Shown piece by piece: positions 34,196 to 43,269 of a stretch of 64,000 nt of DNA (position 1 is its first letter; every line of letters begins with the position of its first letter). Position numbers and translations under genes: made by a program. Where the stretch lies: NCBI GenBank assembly GCA_945923475.1, contig CAMELE010000002.1, forward strand, positions 62,001-126,000, given 5' to 3'. This DNA is from an uncultured Mollicutes bacterium (GTDB lineage: Bacteria; Bacillota_I; Bacilli_A; Acholeplasmatales; Anaeroplasmataceae). The notes below the pieces were generated by a model, which saw only the letters and a list, made by a program, of their open reading frames with translations, ran no database searches and was not told where the DNA came from.

Positions 34196-36472
34196 TTACA
34201 TAAAATCATACGGTGAAACATTTTCCATATTTTTTTCACCTAATGTATCAAAAGGAATTTCTGGATCATTTATATAAATAATCTTTTCTTCCTTTTTTAC
34301 AAATTCATTTACAAATGAATATAAGCTAGTTTGCCTTATATCATTTTTTTGCATAACTCCTGATATAAGTGTATCCTTGTTACCTAAAATAATTAATTTT
34401 TCCTTTGCTCTTGTAAAGGCTGTATATATTAAATTAGGCTTAAGCATTATATTAAATGCCGGTACAATCGGAATTATAACATTTTTGAATTCTGATCCTT
34501 GAGATTTATGAACACTAATCGCATAACCTAAGGTTATTTGGTCAATATCCTTAGCGGATAGCTTAACCATAGTTCCGTTAAAGTTAATGTATAAATACTC
34601 CTTATCATCCTTTGCTTCAATTGATGTAATAATTCCATCATCTCCATTCATAACACCAAGTGTTGGATTATTTTGAAGCATTAAAACCTTATCATTTTCC
34701 TTAAATATTCTTTCCCCTCTTACTAAGATCTTATCTGAGGGATTAAACTTTGCTTGAATCATTTTATTAATCGCATCGATTCCACATGTACCACTATACA
34801 TAGGTACAAGTATCTGAATATCCTTTTTGATATCTCCACCCTTTTTAATAAAAAGATTTAAAAGTGATTCAATATTATTTAATACAACCTGTCCATCAGC
34901 TTGATAAAAGAATACCTCTTTATGAGAGTTAAATATTTGGAAATTAATATTTTTATTCAAAACCATTTGTGAAAGCTTAATGATGTTTGAATCAGCCTTT
35001 TGACGCATAATTTCTTTTAATTCGGTTACAGTAAATTTCTTTGAATTAATAAGCTCATATAATACATTTCCAGGGCCCACACTAGGAAGCTGATCCTTAT
35101 CTCCAACAAAAATAAGCTTTGTATAGTCATTGACTGCATCAAGTAAATGATATAAAAGACTTATGTCAATCATTGAAGACTCATCAATAATAATTAAATC
35201 CTTATTAAGCTTATTTTCATTTGATTTGGAAAAATTACCTGCTTCATTATAGCCCAAGGCCTTATGAATAGTCATAGCCTCCATTCCACAAGATATTTGT
35301 AATCTTTTTGCAGCTTTACCTGTTGGTGAAACAAGTAATACCTTTTGCCGAAATGTATCAGAATCTAAATCTAATTTATTGATAAAAGCTTCAAGAATCA
35401 ATAAGCCTTTAACTATTGTTGTTTTACCAGTACCTGGTCCACCAGTTATAATCGAAATTTTACTTGTAGCTGATCTAATTAATGCTTCTTTTTGTAAGGA
35501 AGTCAGACTAAATCCTAATTTTTCTTCAACATTAGGTAATAATCCTTCTACCTTATCCTTTGTAGGAAGCTTCAAACTGTATGTGTTTATTCTATTTAGA
35601 CTTTCTCGAGATTTTTCTTCTGACTCAAATAAATTTTTAGGATAATATCTTTTACCTTGAAGAACAAGACGTCCAAGCTTAACTAGTGATTCGAGACAAT
35701 CTAAAAGCTCAGATTCTATAACTAAATCCTTTTTATTCTTATTTAGTAAGTTTAAAGCGGTAGGAATCAATTGATTTAAATGAAGATAAGTATAGCCATA
35801 CTGATTACAAGCTTCAAATAGTGTATATAGTAATCCTTCCTCTAATCTTTTTTGATTATGCGTTGAAAAACCCATTGACATTGCCAAGGAATCACATTTT
35901 AAAAAACCATATCCTTCAATATCATTTAATAATATATATGGATTTTTTTCAATAATGCTAAGGGTCTTATTTTTGTATATGCTATAGATCTTATTTGCCA
36001 TTTTAAAGGAAATTCCGTAATTATATAGCTTTACAAATGTTTCCTCTAAATCCTCACATTGTTTTAGTTCTTGTTGAATTTGAATAGCTTTATCAGGTTT
36101 AACTCCGATATCTGTTAAAAAATTAATATCTTCTTTTATTTTTGCAATAGCATCTAATCCTAATGAATCAACAATTTTTGTAGCAGTTTTAGGACCAATT
36201 CCTTGAAATCTATTTGATGATAAATAGGCAATTAAACCATCTTTTGTATCATGTAGTATACTACAATATGATGATACATTAAACCTTAATCCATATTTTT
36301 CATTTATACTCATTTCCCCATTAAAGTGATAATTTCCATATAGCTCTACAGTTGGCATTTCACCTATGCAAACATATTTTTGGTTACCAGATTTGACACT
36401 TATTACCTTATATGCTGTATCAGATGCTTCATATAAGATTGATTCAACAATCCCATCTATTCCGTTTGTCAT
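34196..36472 (-). CDS. recD2: RecD2-type (RecD/TraA) DNA helicase
   Basis: Superfamily 1B 5'-3' helicase active in replication fork and mismatch-related repair. Order: N-terminal OB-like region (1-85), helix-hairpin-helix pair (RFQGIGPKTATKIV), helicase core with Walker A GGPGTGKTTIVKG near residue 335, Walker B IIDESSMID, GDKDQLPSVGPG, and motif VI YTAFTRAKEKLIILG. 758 residues. I chose ATG 36472, which directly follows the nadE stop region, over a frame start inside nadE. The C-terminal SH3-like and UvrD-C motifs (TLGYAISVHKSQGSEF) are intact. Confidence 0.95.
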   Translation of the reverse strand: MTNGIDGIVESILYEASDTAYKVISVKSGNQKYVCIGEMPTVELYGNYHFNGEMSINEKYGLRFNVSSYCSILHDTKDGLIAYLSSNRFQGIGPKTATKIVDSLGLDAIAKIKEDINFLTDIGVKPDKAIQIQQELKQCEDLEETFVKLYNYGISFKMANKIYSIYKNKTLSIIEKNPYILLNDIEGYGFLKCDSLAMSMGFSTHNQKRLEEGLLYTLFEACNQYGYTYLHLNQLIPTALNLLNKNKKDLVIESELLDCLESLVKLGRLVLQGKRYYPKNLFESEEKSRESLNRINTYSLKLPTKDKVEGLLPNVEEKLGFSLTSLQKEALIRSATSKISIITGGPGTGKTTIVKGLLILEAFINKLDLDSDTFRQKVLLVSPTGKAAKRLQISCGMEAMTIHKALGYNEAGNFSKSNENKLNKDLIIIDESSMIDISLLYHLLDAVNDYTKLIFVGDKDQLPSVGPGNVLYELINSKKFTVTELKEIMRQKADSNIIKLSQMVLNKNINFQIFNSHKEVFFYQADGQVVLNNIESLLNLFIKKGGDIKKDIQILVPMYSGTCGIDAINKMIQAKFNPSDKILVRGERIFKENDKVLMLQNNPTLGVMNGDDGIITSIEAKDDKEYLYINFNGTMVKLSAKDIDQITLGYAISVHKSQGSEFKNVIIPIVPAFNIMLKPNLIYTAFTRAKEKLIILGNKDTLISGVMQKNDIRQTSLYSFVNEFVKKEEKIIYINDPEIPFDTLGEKNMENVSPYDFM

Positions 36473-36473
36473 A

Positions 36474-38327
36474 TTATCTTTCAATATCTGATGGCATTCT
36501 AAAATCAGAGCGTGGGGATAATGAAACATCTAGAACCTTTGGACCATCGGGTAATGCTTGACGCTTAAATTGAGATTTAAAGAAACGATTAAAGAAGTTT
36601 TTGACTGCAGCATTTGCATTATCAGCAGACATTTTAAATGCTTTTTTAAGTAGCATTGCAATTCTAGCTTCATCATCTCCACATGATAAGAAACGATATA
36701 AAATAAAATCATTTACTTCATATTTGCCGATAAAATCCTCAGTCTTTTGATCATTTGATGCTAATTCTGGAGAAATTGGAGTGTCAACTATATCATATAA
36801 AATATTTGAAATATTAGCGAACTTTGTTTTAGCATAGTTTTCAATCATAAATCTAACTAATGTTTTAGGTAAGCCACAATTAATTCCATACATACTCATT
36901 TGGTCCCCATTATATGTACACCATCCAAGCGCAAGTTCAGACATATCGCCAGTACCTAAAACTATTCCGTTATATTTATTTGCTAAATTCATTAAAATCA
37001 TTGTCCTAAGCCTTGCTTGGGTGTTTTCATATGTTATATCGTGGACTATTGGATCTTGACCAATTGTTTTAAAATGAACTAAGCATTCCTCAACAATTGA
37101 TTTTTCAAGAACTGTAACACCTAGACTTTCCATCATTTTACACGCATTTGATTTAGTTCTACTTGAAGTTGCAAAGCCAGGCATTGTTACTGCAATGATA
37201 TCCTTTAGTGGCTTATTGAGTTTCTTAAATGCCTCAACAGCTACTAATAAGGCTAAGGTTGAATCAAGTCCTCCTGATACACCAATAAGTAATGTTTTTG
37301 ATTTAGTACATTTTAGTCTCTTATATAGTCCATATTCTTGGATTGAAGCTATCTTAAAAAAGCTTTCTAAAGCATTTTCCTTAGGGACAAATGGTAAACA
37401 ATCAATTTGCTGCTCAAACTCATATTGTTTTGCTTCATCTAGCTTAAAGCATATATGATTAAATTTAACATCAAGACCAATTAGATCATGTAAATTTGTA
37501 TTCATTCTTCTTTTAAAATTGATTTCATAAAGGTCTATATCAGCATAAATGATTTCCGAATCAAGAGAAAAATTTTCGGTTTCTTTTATTAAAGTTCCAC
37601 ATGAAGCTACAATATTATGTCCTGAAAATACAGTTTCAGATGTTGATTCATTTACACCTGCAGATGCATATACATATCCACCGCAGTTTCTTCGTGAATT
37701 TTCAATTACAGTAGATTTCCTAATTTCTGATTTACCTAAGGTTTCATTCGAACCCGATAAATTAAATATAAGATTTGCTCCATAATACGCTAATATATTT
37801 GATGGAGCAATTGGAGCCCACATATCCTCACAAATTTCAACTCCAAAATGGAGATTATGAATATTATCATCAAAGATAATATTACCAAAGGGAATCCATT
37901 CATCCATAAAGAAAACCTTATCTACATCTAAAGATGTTGCTGATCTAAACCAACGCTTTTCATAGAATTCCTTACTATTTGGTATACTTCTTTTAGGAAC
38001 AATACCCAAAAGCTTATTTTTATATACTATAAATGCACAATTGTATAAAGATCCGTTTACTTGAAGGGGTGCACCAAGTAGTGATACACCTTGAAACTCG
38101 TTTTCCTTGATGTATCTTTCAATTTCAAGCTTGGCTTCATTTAGAAGCATATCCTGAAAGAATAAATCTCCACATGTGTATCCTGTTACTGATAATTCTG
38201 GGAAAACAGCAAAGGAAGCTTTGTTATCTTTAACAAGCTTAAGCATTTCTGTTACGTTTTCATGTGGATTTCCTACCTTAAGCACTGGAGTAATGGCACA
38301 AACCTTAATAAATCCATTATACATCAT
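36474..38327 (-). CDS. nadE: Glutamine-dependent NAD+ synthetase
   Basis: Last step of NAD synthesis. The N-terminal nitrilase-type glutaminase (1-270) shows catalytic Glu in FPELSVTGYTCGD, Lys in VPKRSIPNSKEF and Cys in GVEICEDMW. The C-terminal synthetase has the PP-loop GVSGGLDSTLALL near 350 and LGTGDMSELALGW. 617 residues matches two-domain NadE. AGGAGATGA precedes the start. It is adjacent to nadD, which makes its substrate nicotinate adenine dinucleotide. Confidence 0.97.
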   Translation of the reverse strand: MMYNGFIKVCAITPVLKVGNPHENVTEMLKLVKDNKASFAVFPELSVTGYTCGDLFFQDMLLNEAKLEIERYIKENEFQGVSLLGAPLQVNGSLYNCAFIVYKNKLLGIVPKRSIPNSKEFYEKRWFRSATSLDVDKVFFMDEWIPFGNIIFDDNIHNLHFGVEICEDMWAPIAPSNILAYYGANLIFNLSGSNETLGKSEIRKSTVIENSRRNCGGYVYASAGVNESTSETVFSGHNIVASCGTLIKETENFSLDSEIIYADIDLYEINFKRRMNTNLHDLIGLDVKFNHICFKLDEAKQYEFEQQIDCLPFVPKENALESFFKIASIQEYGLYKRLKCTKSKTLLIGVSGGLDSTLALLVAVEAFKKLNKPLKDIIAVTMPGFATSSRTKSNACKMMESLGVTVLEKSIVEECLVHFKTIGQDPIVHDITYENTQARLRTMILMNLANKYNGIVLGTGDMSELALGWCTYNGDQMSMYGINCGLPKTLVRFMIENYAKTKFANISNILYDIVDTPISPELASNDQKTEDFIGKYEVNDFILYRFLSCGDDEARIAMLLKKAFKMSADNANAAVKNFFNRFFKSQFKRQALPDGPKVLDVSLSPRSDFRMPSDIER

Positions 38328-38340
38328 ATAGTATCATCTC

Positions 38341-38883
38341 CTAATATAAATGGTTATTTATAATATAATCATAAATATCATCATTTACTAATTTTTTATC
38401 TTTTTTTATTCTAAACTCTGTTGCACTAATATCATTATTATATTCAAAAACAATAAATTTATCTTTATATTTAGCTAGATTTTCATTAATAAAGCCTAAA
38501 ACATCAATATTACTTCTTTTAATGACAATGAAATTGAATTCATTTAATAAAGCTTCGTATTCTATCCATTCCTTAATATGCACAATATTATCCGCACCCA
38601 TACAAAAATATAGACTTGAATATTCCTTACTTAAATACCTTAGCGTATTAATCGTACCACGATATTTATCCTCCTGCTCAAGAGGTAAAACCTTATAATT
38701 CTTAAACGCAAGCTTTGCCATTTCATATCGGTACTTAAATGGGGTAATATTCTTCCAGGTATAGGAATCACCTGTTGGAATAACAAGTATATTTTCAGGC
38801 TTGAATTCTTTATTCAATAAATCTAAAATTTCAATATGCGCCTTGGTTGGGGGATTGAATGAGCCACCAAATACAATATTCAT
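38341..38883 (-). CDS. nadD: Nicotinate-nucleotide adenylyltransferase
   Basis: Converts nicotinate mononucleotide and ATP to deamido-NAD. The nucleotidyltransferase motif GGSFNPPTKAHIEI is at residues 5-18, the FCMGADNIVHIKEW stretch near 92 is typical of NadD, and the ISATEFR motif near 158 corresponds to ISST-x-IR. 180 residues, near normal. There is no fused HD (YqeK) domain. Upstream of nadE on the same strand with 13 bases between. Confidence 0.95.
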   Translation of the reverse strand: MNIVFGGSFNPPTKAHIEILDLLNKEFKPENILVIPTGDSYTWKNITPFKYRYEMAKLAFKNYKVLPLEQEDKYRGTINTLRYLSKEYSSLYFCMGADNIVHIKEWIEYEALLNEFNFIVIKRSNIDVLGFINENLAKYKDKFIVFEYNNDISATEFRIKKDKKLVNDDIYDYIINNHLY

Positions 38884-38887
38884 AATA

Positions 38888-39733
38888 CTATTCCATTTCT
38901 ATAAATGCTGCAATATTTTTAATTCTTGCGATTAAACGATCAGCATTATTGGCACTATTGTCAATTCTAGTATAAAAATCTCTTAATCCATTAATCGTAT
39001 AATTTGATGAAAAAAATACTGGAAGACCCTCTTGTAAGCGGTAGTTTAAAATAGGGCATAAAATCTCGTCCCTGACCCAAGCAGATGGCATCTCAGCTCC
39101 AATATCATCTAGCATTAATACATCAACAGACTTTAGCATATTAATCTTATCCTCAAATTCTCCACTATTTAATAAAGACTTTAATTCTCTAATCATATCA
39201 GGGAGATATATTAATAATGAATCAATACCCTTTTGAGCTAGTAAATTAGCAGTACTTGCAAGAGCATAGGTCTTTCCAATTTGGAAATTACCTGCAATAT
39301 ATAATCCCTTAGTAGAGACATTTTTTTGATAATTATTGGCAAAATCATTAGCAAATTTATAAATTTTTTGTCTAGTTAGATTATTTACATTAAAGTTATC
39401 AAAGCTGGCATCCTTAATAGCTTTAGGCATAAATAGCGTTTGAAATCTTTTCGCTACCTCTTCTTTTCTCTTTTCTTCTTGCATATATTGACAATATTGT
39501 CTTTTAAGCTGATAGGAATTTGGATTTGTAACAATTAAAGCACTCATTCCTACTGGATCATTTTTACATTCAGAAATGCCTTTACAATTCTTACAATTTC
39601 CTACTATTTTAAGATATTGATTAAACATATTACAATTATTTATTGTAACATTATACTCCTTAAGCAGAGGCGATGAGGCAATTTCTTGTAAAAAATTATT
39701 AGATGATGATTTATTTAATTTAATTTTTTCCAT
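38888..39733 (-). CDS. dnaI: Primosomal protein DnaI (helicase loader)
   Basis: AAA+ ATPase that loads the replicative helicase. The N-terminal zinc-binding region has cysteines in NCKNCKGISEC and QYCQYM (residues 45-80). The C-terminal ATPase has Walker A IAGNFQIGKTYALAS near 147, Walker B VDVLMLDDIGAEM, and sensor SSNY. 281 residues. It directly follows dnaB, as in B. subtilis, with the stop and start overlapping as TAATG. Confidence 0.93.
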   Translation of the reverse strand: MEKIKLNKSSSNNFLQEIASSPLLKEYNVTINNCNMFNQYLKIVGNCKNCKGISECKNDPVGMSALIVTNPNSYQLKRQYCQYMQEEKRKEEVAKRFQTLFMPKAIKDASFDNFNVNNLTRQKIYKFANDFANNYQKNVSTKGLYIAGNFQIGKTYALASTANLLAQKGIDSLLIYLPDMIRELKSLLNSGEFEDKINMLKSVDVLMLDDIGAEMPSAWVRDEILCPILNYRLQEGLPVFFSSNYTINGLRDFYTRIDNSANNADRLIARIKNIAAFIEME

Positions 39734-40980
39734 TATAATACCTCCATTCCTTCCATAGCATCCTTATGCTCATTTTCAATTTCATATTTATCTTTTTTCC
39801 TAATAGGTGTCTTTTTCTTATACACTTTTTTAGACTTAGATGAATCATTATCAATTCCTAGTACATACTTGTTATATGCTGTATAAACATCAGTAGTACC
39901 TTCTAAAATCCAATCATCCGCAACCTTTTTAAAATATGATATTGGTGGCATTCTTAAAGGATTATCTACGGTTTCCTTACCCTTTAATATTCGAATTACA
40001 TGCATTATTAGGATTCTTATAACAGATGGATTTAAATTAAGAATATTATTTAATTCATTTAATGTATTTAAATCTTCATTTTTGAAGCTGCTTCCTAATA
40101 TAGATTGTAAGAAATCCTCTCCACTAGCATTTTCAATAGCAAAAATCTCTTCATTACCATTAATTTCTTTATTATTAGAAAATGATGGTAGGTCCTTCTT
40201 ATACTTATATGTATATAATATCTTTGCTTTTCTTTTTAATAACTTATCATCAAAATAGCCTGCATTATTTAATGATTCAAGGAACAATCCAGCCATATCT
40301 CCCTCATCAAAGGAATAAACCTTAGCTGTTTCCATTATTTTAGCCTTAAATTCATCTGTAGGTCCAGTTTCAATCAAGCTTTGATCAATATCATTTAAGA
40401 ACACATTCATATCAAAATCATAATTAGAAATTTTAATATTACGAGAATTCTTCTTATTAATTAAGTAATTATCACTATCATTTGAAATCAAATCATTTTT
40501 AGTATCAACACTAAAAACATCGTCAAATGAAACCGTTACATTTTGATATTTTTTCTTATCAAGCTTTACAACCTTAAAGCTTGAACGTAACTGATTAAAT
40601 ACCTCCATTCCTACCTTACTACAAAGCATTACTCCTAATACTCCATCTGATAAAAATCTTTTTGGACTTAGTGGAGATGAAAGTAAATATACATAAGAAT
40701 CATCATTATAATAGGTTGTAATTAATCCAATAGCCTCAAGTATCTGTCTTAGCTTGAGAAATTTTTTAGTATCATATCCAAGCATATCATATAAAAATAT
40801 ATGACTGAATGTCTCTGAATCAAGGCTCTTACGTAATATTAAAGAATTAAACGTGAAATAAAGAGCCATAGCCTCTGGTCCTATAATCGGCTGATATAAT
40901 AAAACTAGGCAGTTTATATCATCCCAAGATAGAGTAAAGCTTGAACAAATATTAAATTGAGATTTATCTAAATCTGCCAT
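39733..40980 (-). CDS. dnaB: Replication initiation and membrane attachment protein DnaB (Bacillus-type)
   Basis: Not the helicase: this is the Firmicute helicase-loading DnaB with DnaD-like domains. N-terminal winged-helix region (DINCLVLLYQPIIGPEAMALYF) and C-terminal DDBH2 domain with the YxxxIxxxW-like element ISYFKKVADDWILEG near 370. 416 residues. I chose ATG 40980; the GTG at 40989 overlaps the upstream stop. Position between the coaE region and dnaI is conserved in Bacilli. Highly charged C terminus (KKVYKKKTPIRKKDK). Confidence 0.88.
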   Translation of the reverse strand: MADLDKSQFNICSSFTLSWDDINCLVLLYQPIIGPEAMALYFTFNSLILRKSLDSETFSHIFLYDMLGYDTKKFLKLRQILEAIGLITTYYNDDSYVYLLSSPLSPKRFLSDGVLGVMLCSKVGMEVFNQLRSSFKVVKLDKKKYQNVTVSFDDVFSVDTKNDLISNDSDNYLINKKNSRNIKISNYDFDMNVFLNDIDQSLIETGPTDEFKAKIMETAKVYSFDEGDMAGLFLESLNNAGYFDDKLLKRKAKILYTYKYKKDLPSFSNNKEINGNEEIFAIENASGEDFLQSILGSSFKNEDLNTLNELNNILNLNPSVIRILIMHVIRILKGKETVDNPLRMPPISYFKKVADDWILEGTTDVYTAYNKYVLGIDNDSSKSKKVYKKKTPIRKKDKYEIENEHKDAMEGMEVL

Positions 40981-40988
40981 TTTAATCA

Positions 40989-41345
40989 CTAGCCTTCCTT
41001 ATGAAGTGCAAGACCAACTAATTCAAATTTTTGGTTTAGTACTTCGTAAAAATTGTTAATAGTATTTTTTGTTTTACTAAAATCAAACAAGAAATATGAA
41101 TCAATAAAGACGTCAACAGCCGCCTCTTGTGCTTGGACTTGAATAAACCTTATTGTCATATTGTACATTGGGTGTTGAACAGAAATTTCATTATAATTTG
41201 TATCATATGATATAATTTTAATATCCTTCTGTGAAGTAAAATAATCCTTAACATACTCCATTATTAGTAAAATATTAGTTTTATAATAGCGAGTTTTTAA
41301 ATAATCCTTTTTAGCTTGTTCTGAAGTTTCTAATTGTTTAGCCAT
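40989..41345 (-). CDS. Unknown 118-residue protein between coaE and dnaB
   Basis: Not recognised. A soluble alpha/beta protein: helical N terminus (TSEQAKKDYLKTRYYKTNIL) followed by alternating strands (DIKIISYDTNYNEISVQH, YNMTIRFIQVQ) that could form a small sheet. In B. subtilis nrdR and others occupy this slot; this is not NrdR because the zinc ribbon is absent. It starts inside the end of coaE and ends at the dnaB start, so all three are co-translated. TTAAGGAGA precedes the ATG. Confidence 0.75.
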   Translation of the reverse strand: MAKQLETSEQAKKDYLKTRYYKTNILLIMEYVKDYFTSQKDIKIISYDTNYNEISVQHPMYNMTIRFIQVQAQEAAVDVFIDSYFLFDFSKTKNTINNFYEVLNQKFELVGLALHKEG

Positions 41346-41931
41346 TTGTTTTCTCCTTAATAATCTTAATTATTTTTTCAATATTTTGATTTGTTAAATT
41401 AAAATCCTCTTCACTCTTAAGCAATAGATCTGAAAGTTCTTTTTTTCTTTCAAGTGGCATTTGAGCATTAATTCTTTTAAGTGCATCAGTCTCGTTTAAT
41501 GAATCTCTTTGCATTAATCTATTTAGTTGAATTTTTGGTTCTGTATATACACATACTACAAAATCACATAGTGTGTCAAAATGAGCCTCAAATAATAGAG
41601 GAACATCTAAAAATATAATATCATTTTTAGTCTCATTTATCAATTTTTTACATTCATTGTATATAATTGGATGTAAAATATTATTTAATTTTTCTTTAAG
41701 TGAATAATCATTAAAAATGATTTGGCCCAATTTTTTACGATCTAGTATGTCATTATTAAAGGCTTCAGGGAATGAGGCCTTTAATGCTATATATCCAGCT
41801 TGTCCTACTTTAGTTATTTCATGGGATATTTTATCTGTATCTATAACAAGATAATTTTTGTTTTTTAAATAAGTAGATACATAGCTTTTTCCACATGCAA
41901 TTGACCCTGTAATTCCTACTACAATTGACAT
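41338..41931 (-). CDS. coaE: Dephospho-CoA kinase
   Basis: Phosphorylates dephospho-CoA to CoA. P-loop VVGITGSIACGKSYVS at residues 4-19, DTDKISHE, and the LID and substrate regions FLDVPLLFEAHFDTLCD and VYTEPKIQLNRLMQRD are present. 197 residues. ATG 41931 follows the mutM stop and AAAGGTAGTGA. CoaD, the previous enzyme of the pathway, is at 46662-47162. Confidence 0.96.
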   Translation of the reverse strand: MSIVVGITGSIACGKSYVSTYLKNKNYLVIDTDKISHEITKVGQAGYIALKASFPEAFNNDILDRKKLGQIIFNDYSLKEKLNNILHPIIYNECKKLINETKNDIIFLDVPLLFEAHFDTLCDFVVCVYTEPKIQLNRLMQRDSLNETDALKRINAQMPLERKKELSDLLLKSEEDFNLTNQNIEKIIKIIKEKTNG

Positions 41932-41938
41932 ATAATCA

Positions 41939-42751
41939 CTACCTTTGACATTTAGTACAATAATATGAAGTTCTACCACCTATTTTTGATTTACTTATTG
42001 GTGCATTACAATATGGGCATATTGTCTTTGTGTGAACCAATAAGAATTCTTGGAATTCGCCCTTTACACCTAAGCTTGAGGTGTATGTTCTAATAGTTGT
42101 ACCTTTATAGATTATAGCCTTATCAAGTATTTCCTTTGCAGAAGATAAAATTAGCTTAGCCTCCTCTAAATCAATTGAATTAGCCTTTCTCAATGGGCTT
42201 ATATGAGATAGGGCTAGCACCTCATCAACATAAATATTGCCAAGTCCACTAATTATTTCTTGATTTAATAACGCTTCTTTAATTGTATTTTTTCTTTTTT
42301 GAAGCTTATTAATAAAATCATTTACATCAATTGTCTCATCATTAGCATCTGCTCCAAGATTTGAAAGTGGTGGAGTTGTAAATAAAGCATCATTAGTTTT
42401 TAAAACCATGCGACCAAATTTTCTTGTATCTTGATATCTTAGCTCATAATCATTTTCGAATCTAATGATCATATGAATATGCTTATTTACTGGTTCATTT
42501 TTTTGTTGATAAAAGAATTTTCCTTCCATTCTTAAGTGTGAAATTAAATTGATATTATCAAGCTTAAATATCAAATATTTTCCTTTTCTATCAATATTTA
42601 TAATTTTATGACCTATTAGATTATTTTTAAAATCATCAAAATCTCCTTCAACCATTTCAGGATAATTGGAGGTTATTTCTACAATTTTATTATCTAAAAC
42701 ACTTTTTAGTAAGCATCTTCTTACAGTTTCTACCTCTGGAAGCTCTGGCAT
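41939..42751 (-). CDS. mutM: Formamidopyrimidine-DNA glycosylase
   Basis: Removes 8-oxoguanine and formamidopyrimidines; base excision repair. The catalytic N terminus PELPEVETVRR follows the initiator Met, so Pro is exposed after processing. The helix-two-turn-helix QEIISGLGNIYVDEVL is near residue 165, and the zinc finger CPYC...YYCTKC ends the protein. 270 residues. Start overlaps the nitroreductase stop as TAATG. The polA-mutM-coaE order is typical of Bacilli. Confidence 0.97.
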   Translation of the reverse strand: MPELPEVETVRRCLLKSVLDNKIVEITSNYPEMVEGDFDDFKNNLIGHKIINIDRKGKYLIFKLDNINLISHLRMEGKFFYQQKNEPVNKHIHMIIRFENDYELRYQDTRKFGRMVLKTNDALFTTPPLSNLGADANDETIDVNDFINKLQKRKNTIKEALLNQEIISGLGNIYVDEVLALSHISPLRKANSIDLEEAKLILSSAKEILDKAIIYKGTTIRTYTSSLGVKGEFQEFLLVHTKTICPYCNAPISKSKIGGRTSYYCTKCQR

Positions 42752-43269
42752 TAAAACCACTCCTTATGAATACGATTTAAATCTATTTTATTTGTTTTTT
42801 CAATAAATACATCATTATTAATCGGATACCCAAGGGCTAATATAGCACATGCATGATATCCATCCTTAATTCCAAGTACATTATCTACATAGCTAATTCT
42901 ATCCTCATATGGATAAATTCCTATATAGCATGACCCAATTTCTTTGCTAGTAGCCTCAAGTGACATATATGTCATTATATTAGCTAAATCCTGAGATGCC
43001 ATTGCTGGTGTAGATAAATTAGCCTCATCTGCTAAAGCTAAGCAAATAAGAGCGTTGGCATTTTTAATAAATCCACTATTTTTAGATAAGCCTGATAGCT
43101 TTTCTATTGTGTTTTTATTCTTTACTATGATAAAATCACATGTTTTTTGATTTCTTGCTGTAGGAGCATACATTCCTACTTTACATATATCTATTAAAAT
43201 ATTTTCATCAATGTCCTTATCTGTATATTCTCTTATTGACCTACGCTTTAATAAAATTTCGTTATTCAT
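42751..43269 (-). CDS. Nitroreductase family flavoprotein
   Basis: FMN-dependent NAD(P)H oxidoreductase. The FMN-binding RRSIREYTDKDIDE at residues 8-21, the APTARNQKT segment, and the C-terminal ILALGYPINN are diagnostic of the family. 172 residues, on the short side but complete. Natural substrate unknown. It is inserted between polA and mutM and overlaps both by single bases, so it is translated with repair genes; whether this reflects function is unclear. Confidence 0.9.
   Translation of the reverse strand: MNNEILLKRRSIREYTDKDIDENILIDICKVGMYAPTARNQKTCDFIIVKNKNTIEKLSGLSKNSGFIKNANALICLALADEANLSTPAMASQDLANIMTYMSLEATSKEIGSCYIGIYPYEDRISYVDNVLGIKDGYHACAILALGYPINNDVFIEKTNKIDLNRIHKEWF

Noticed and set aside
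40989-41345. NrdR in its usual Bacilli position between coaE and dnaB
   Set aside because: The protein has no zinc-ribbon cysteines or ATP-cone motif.
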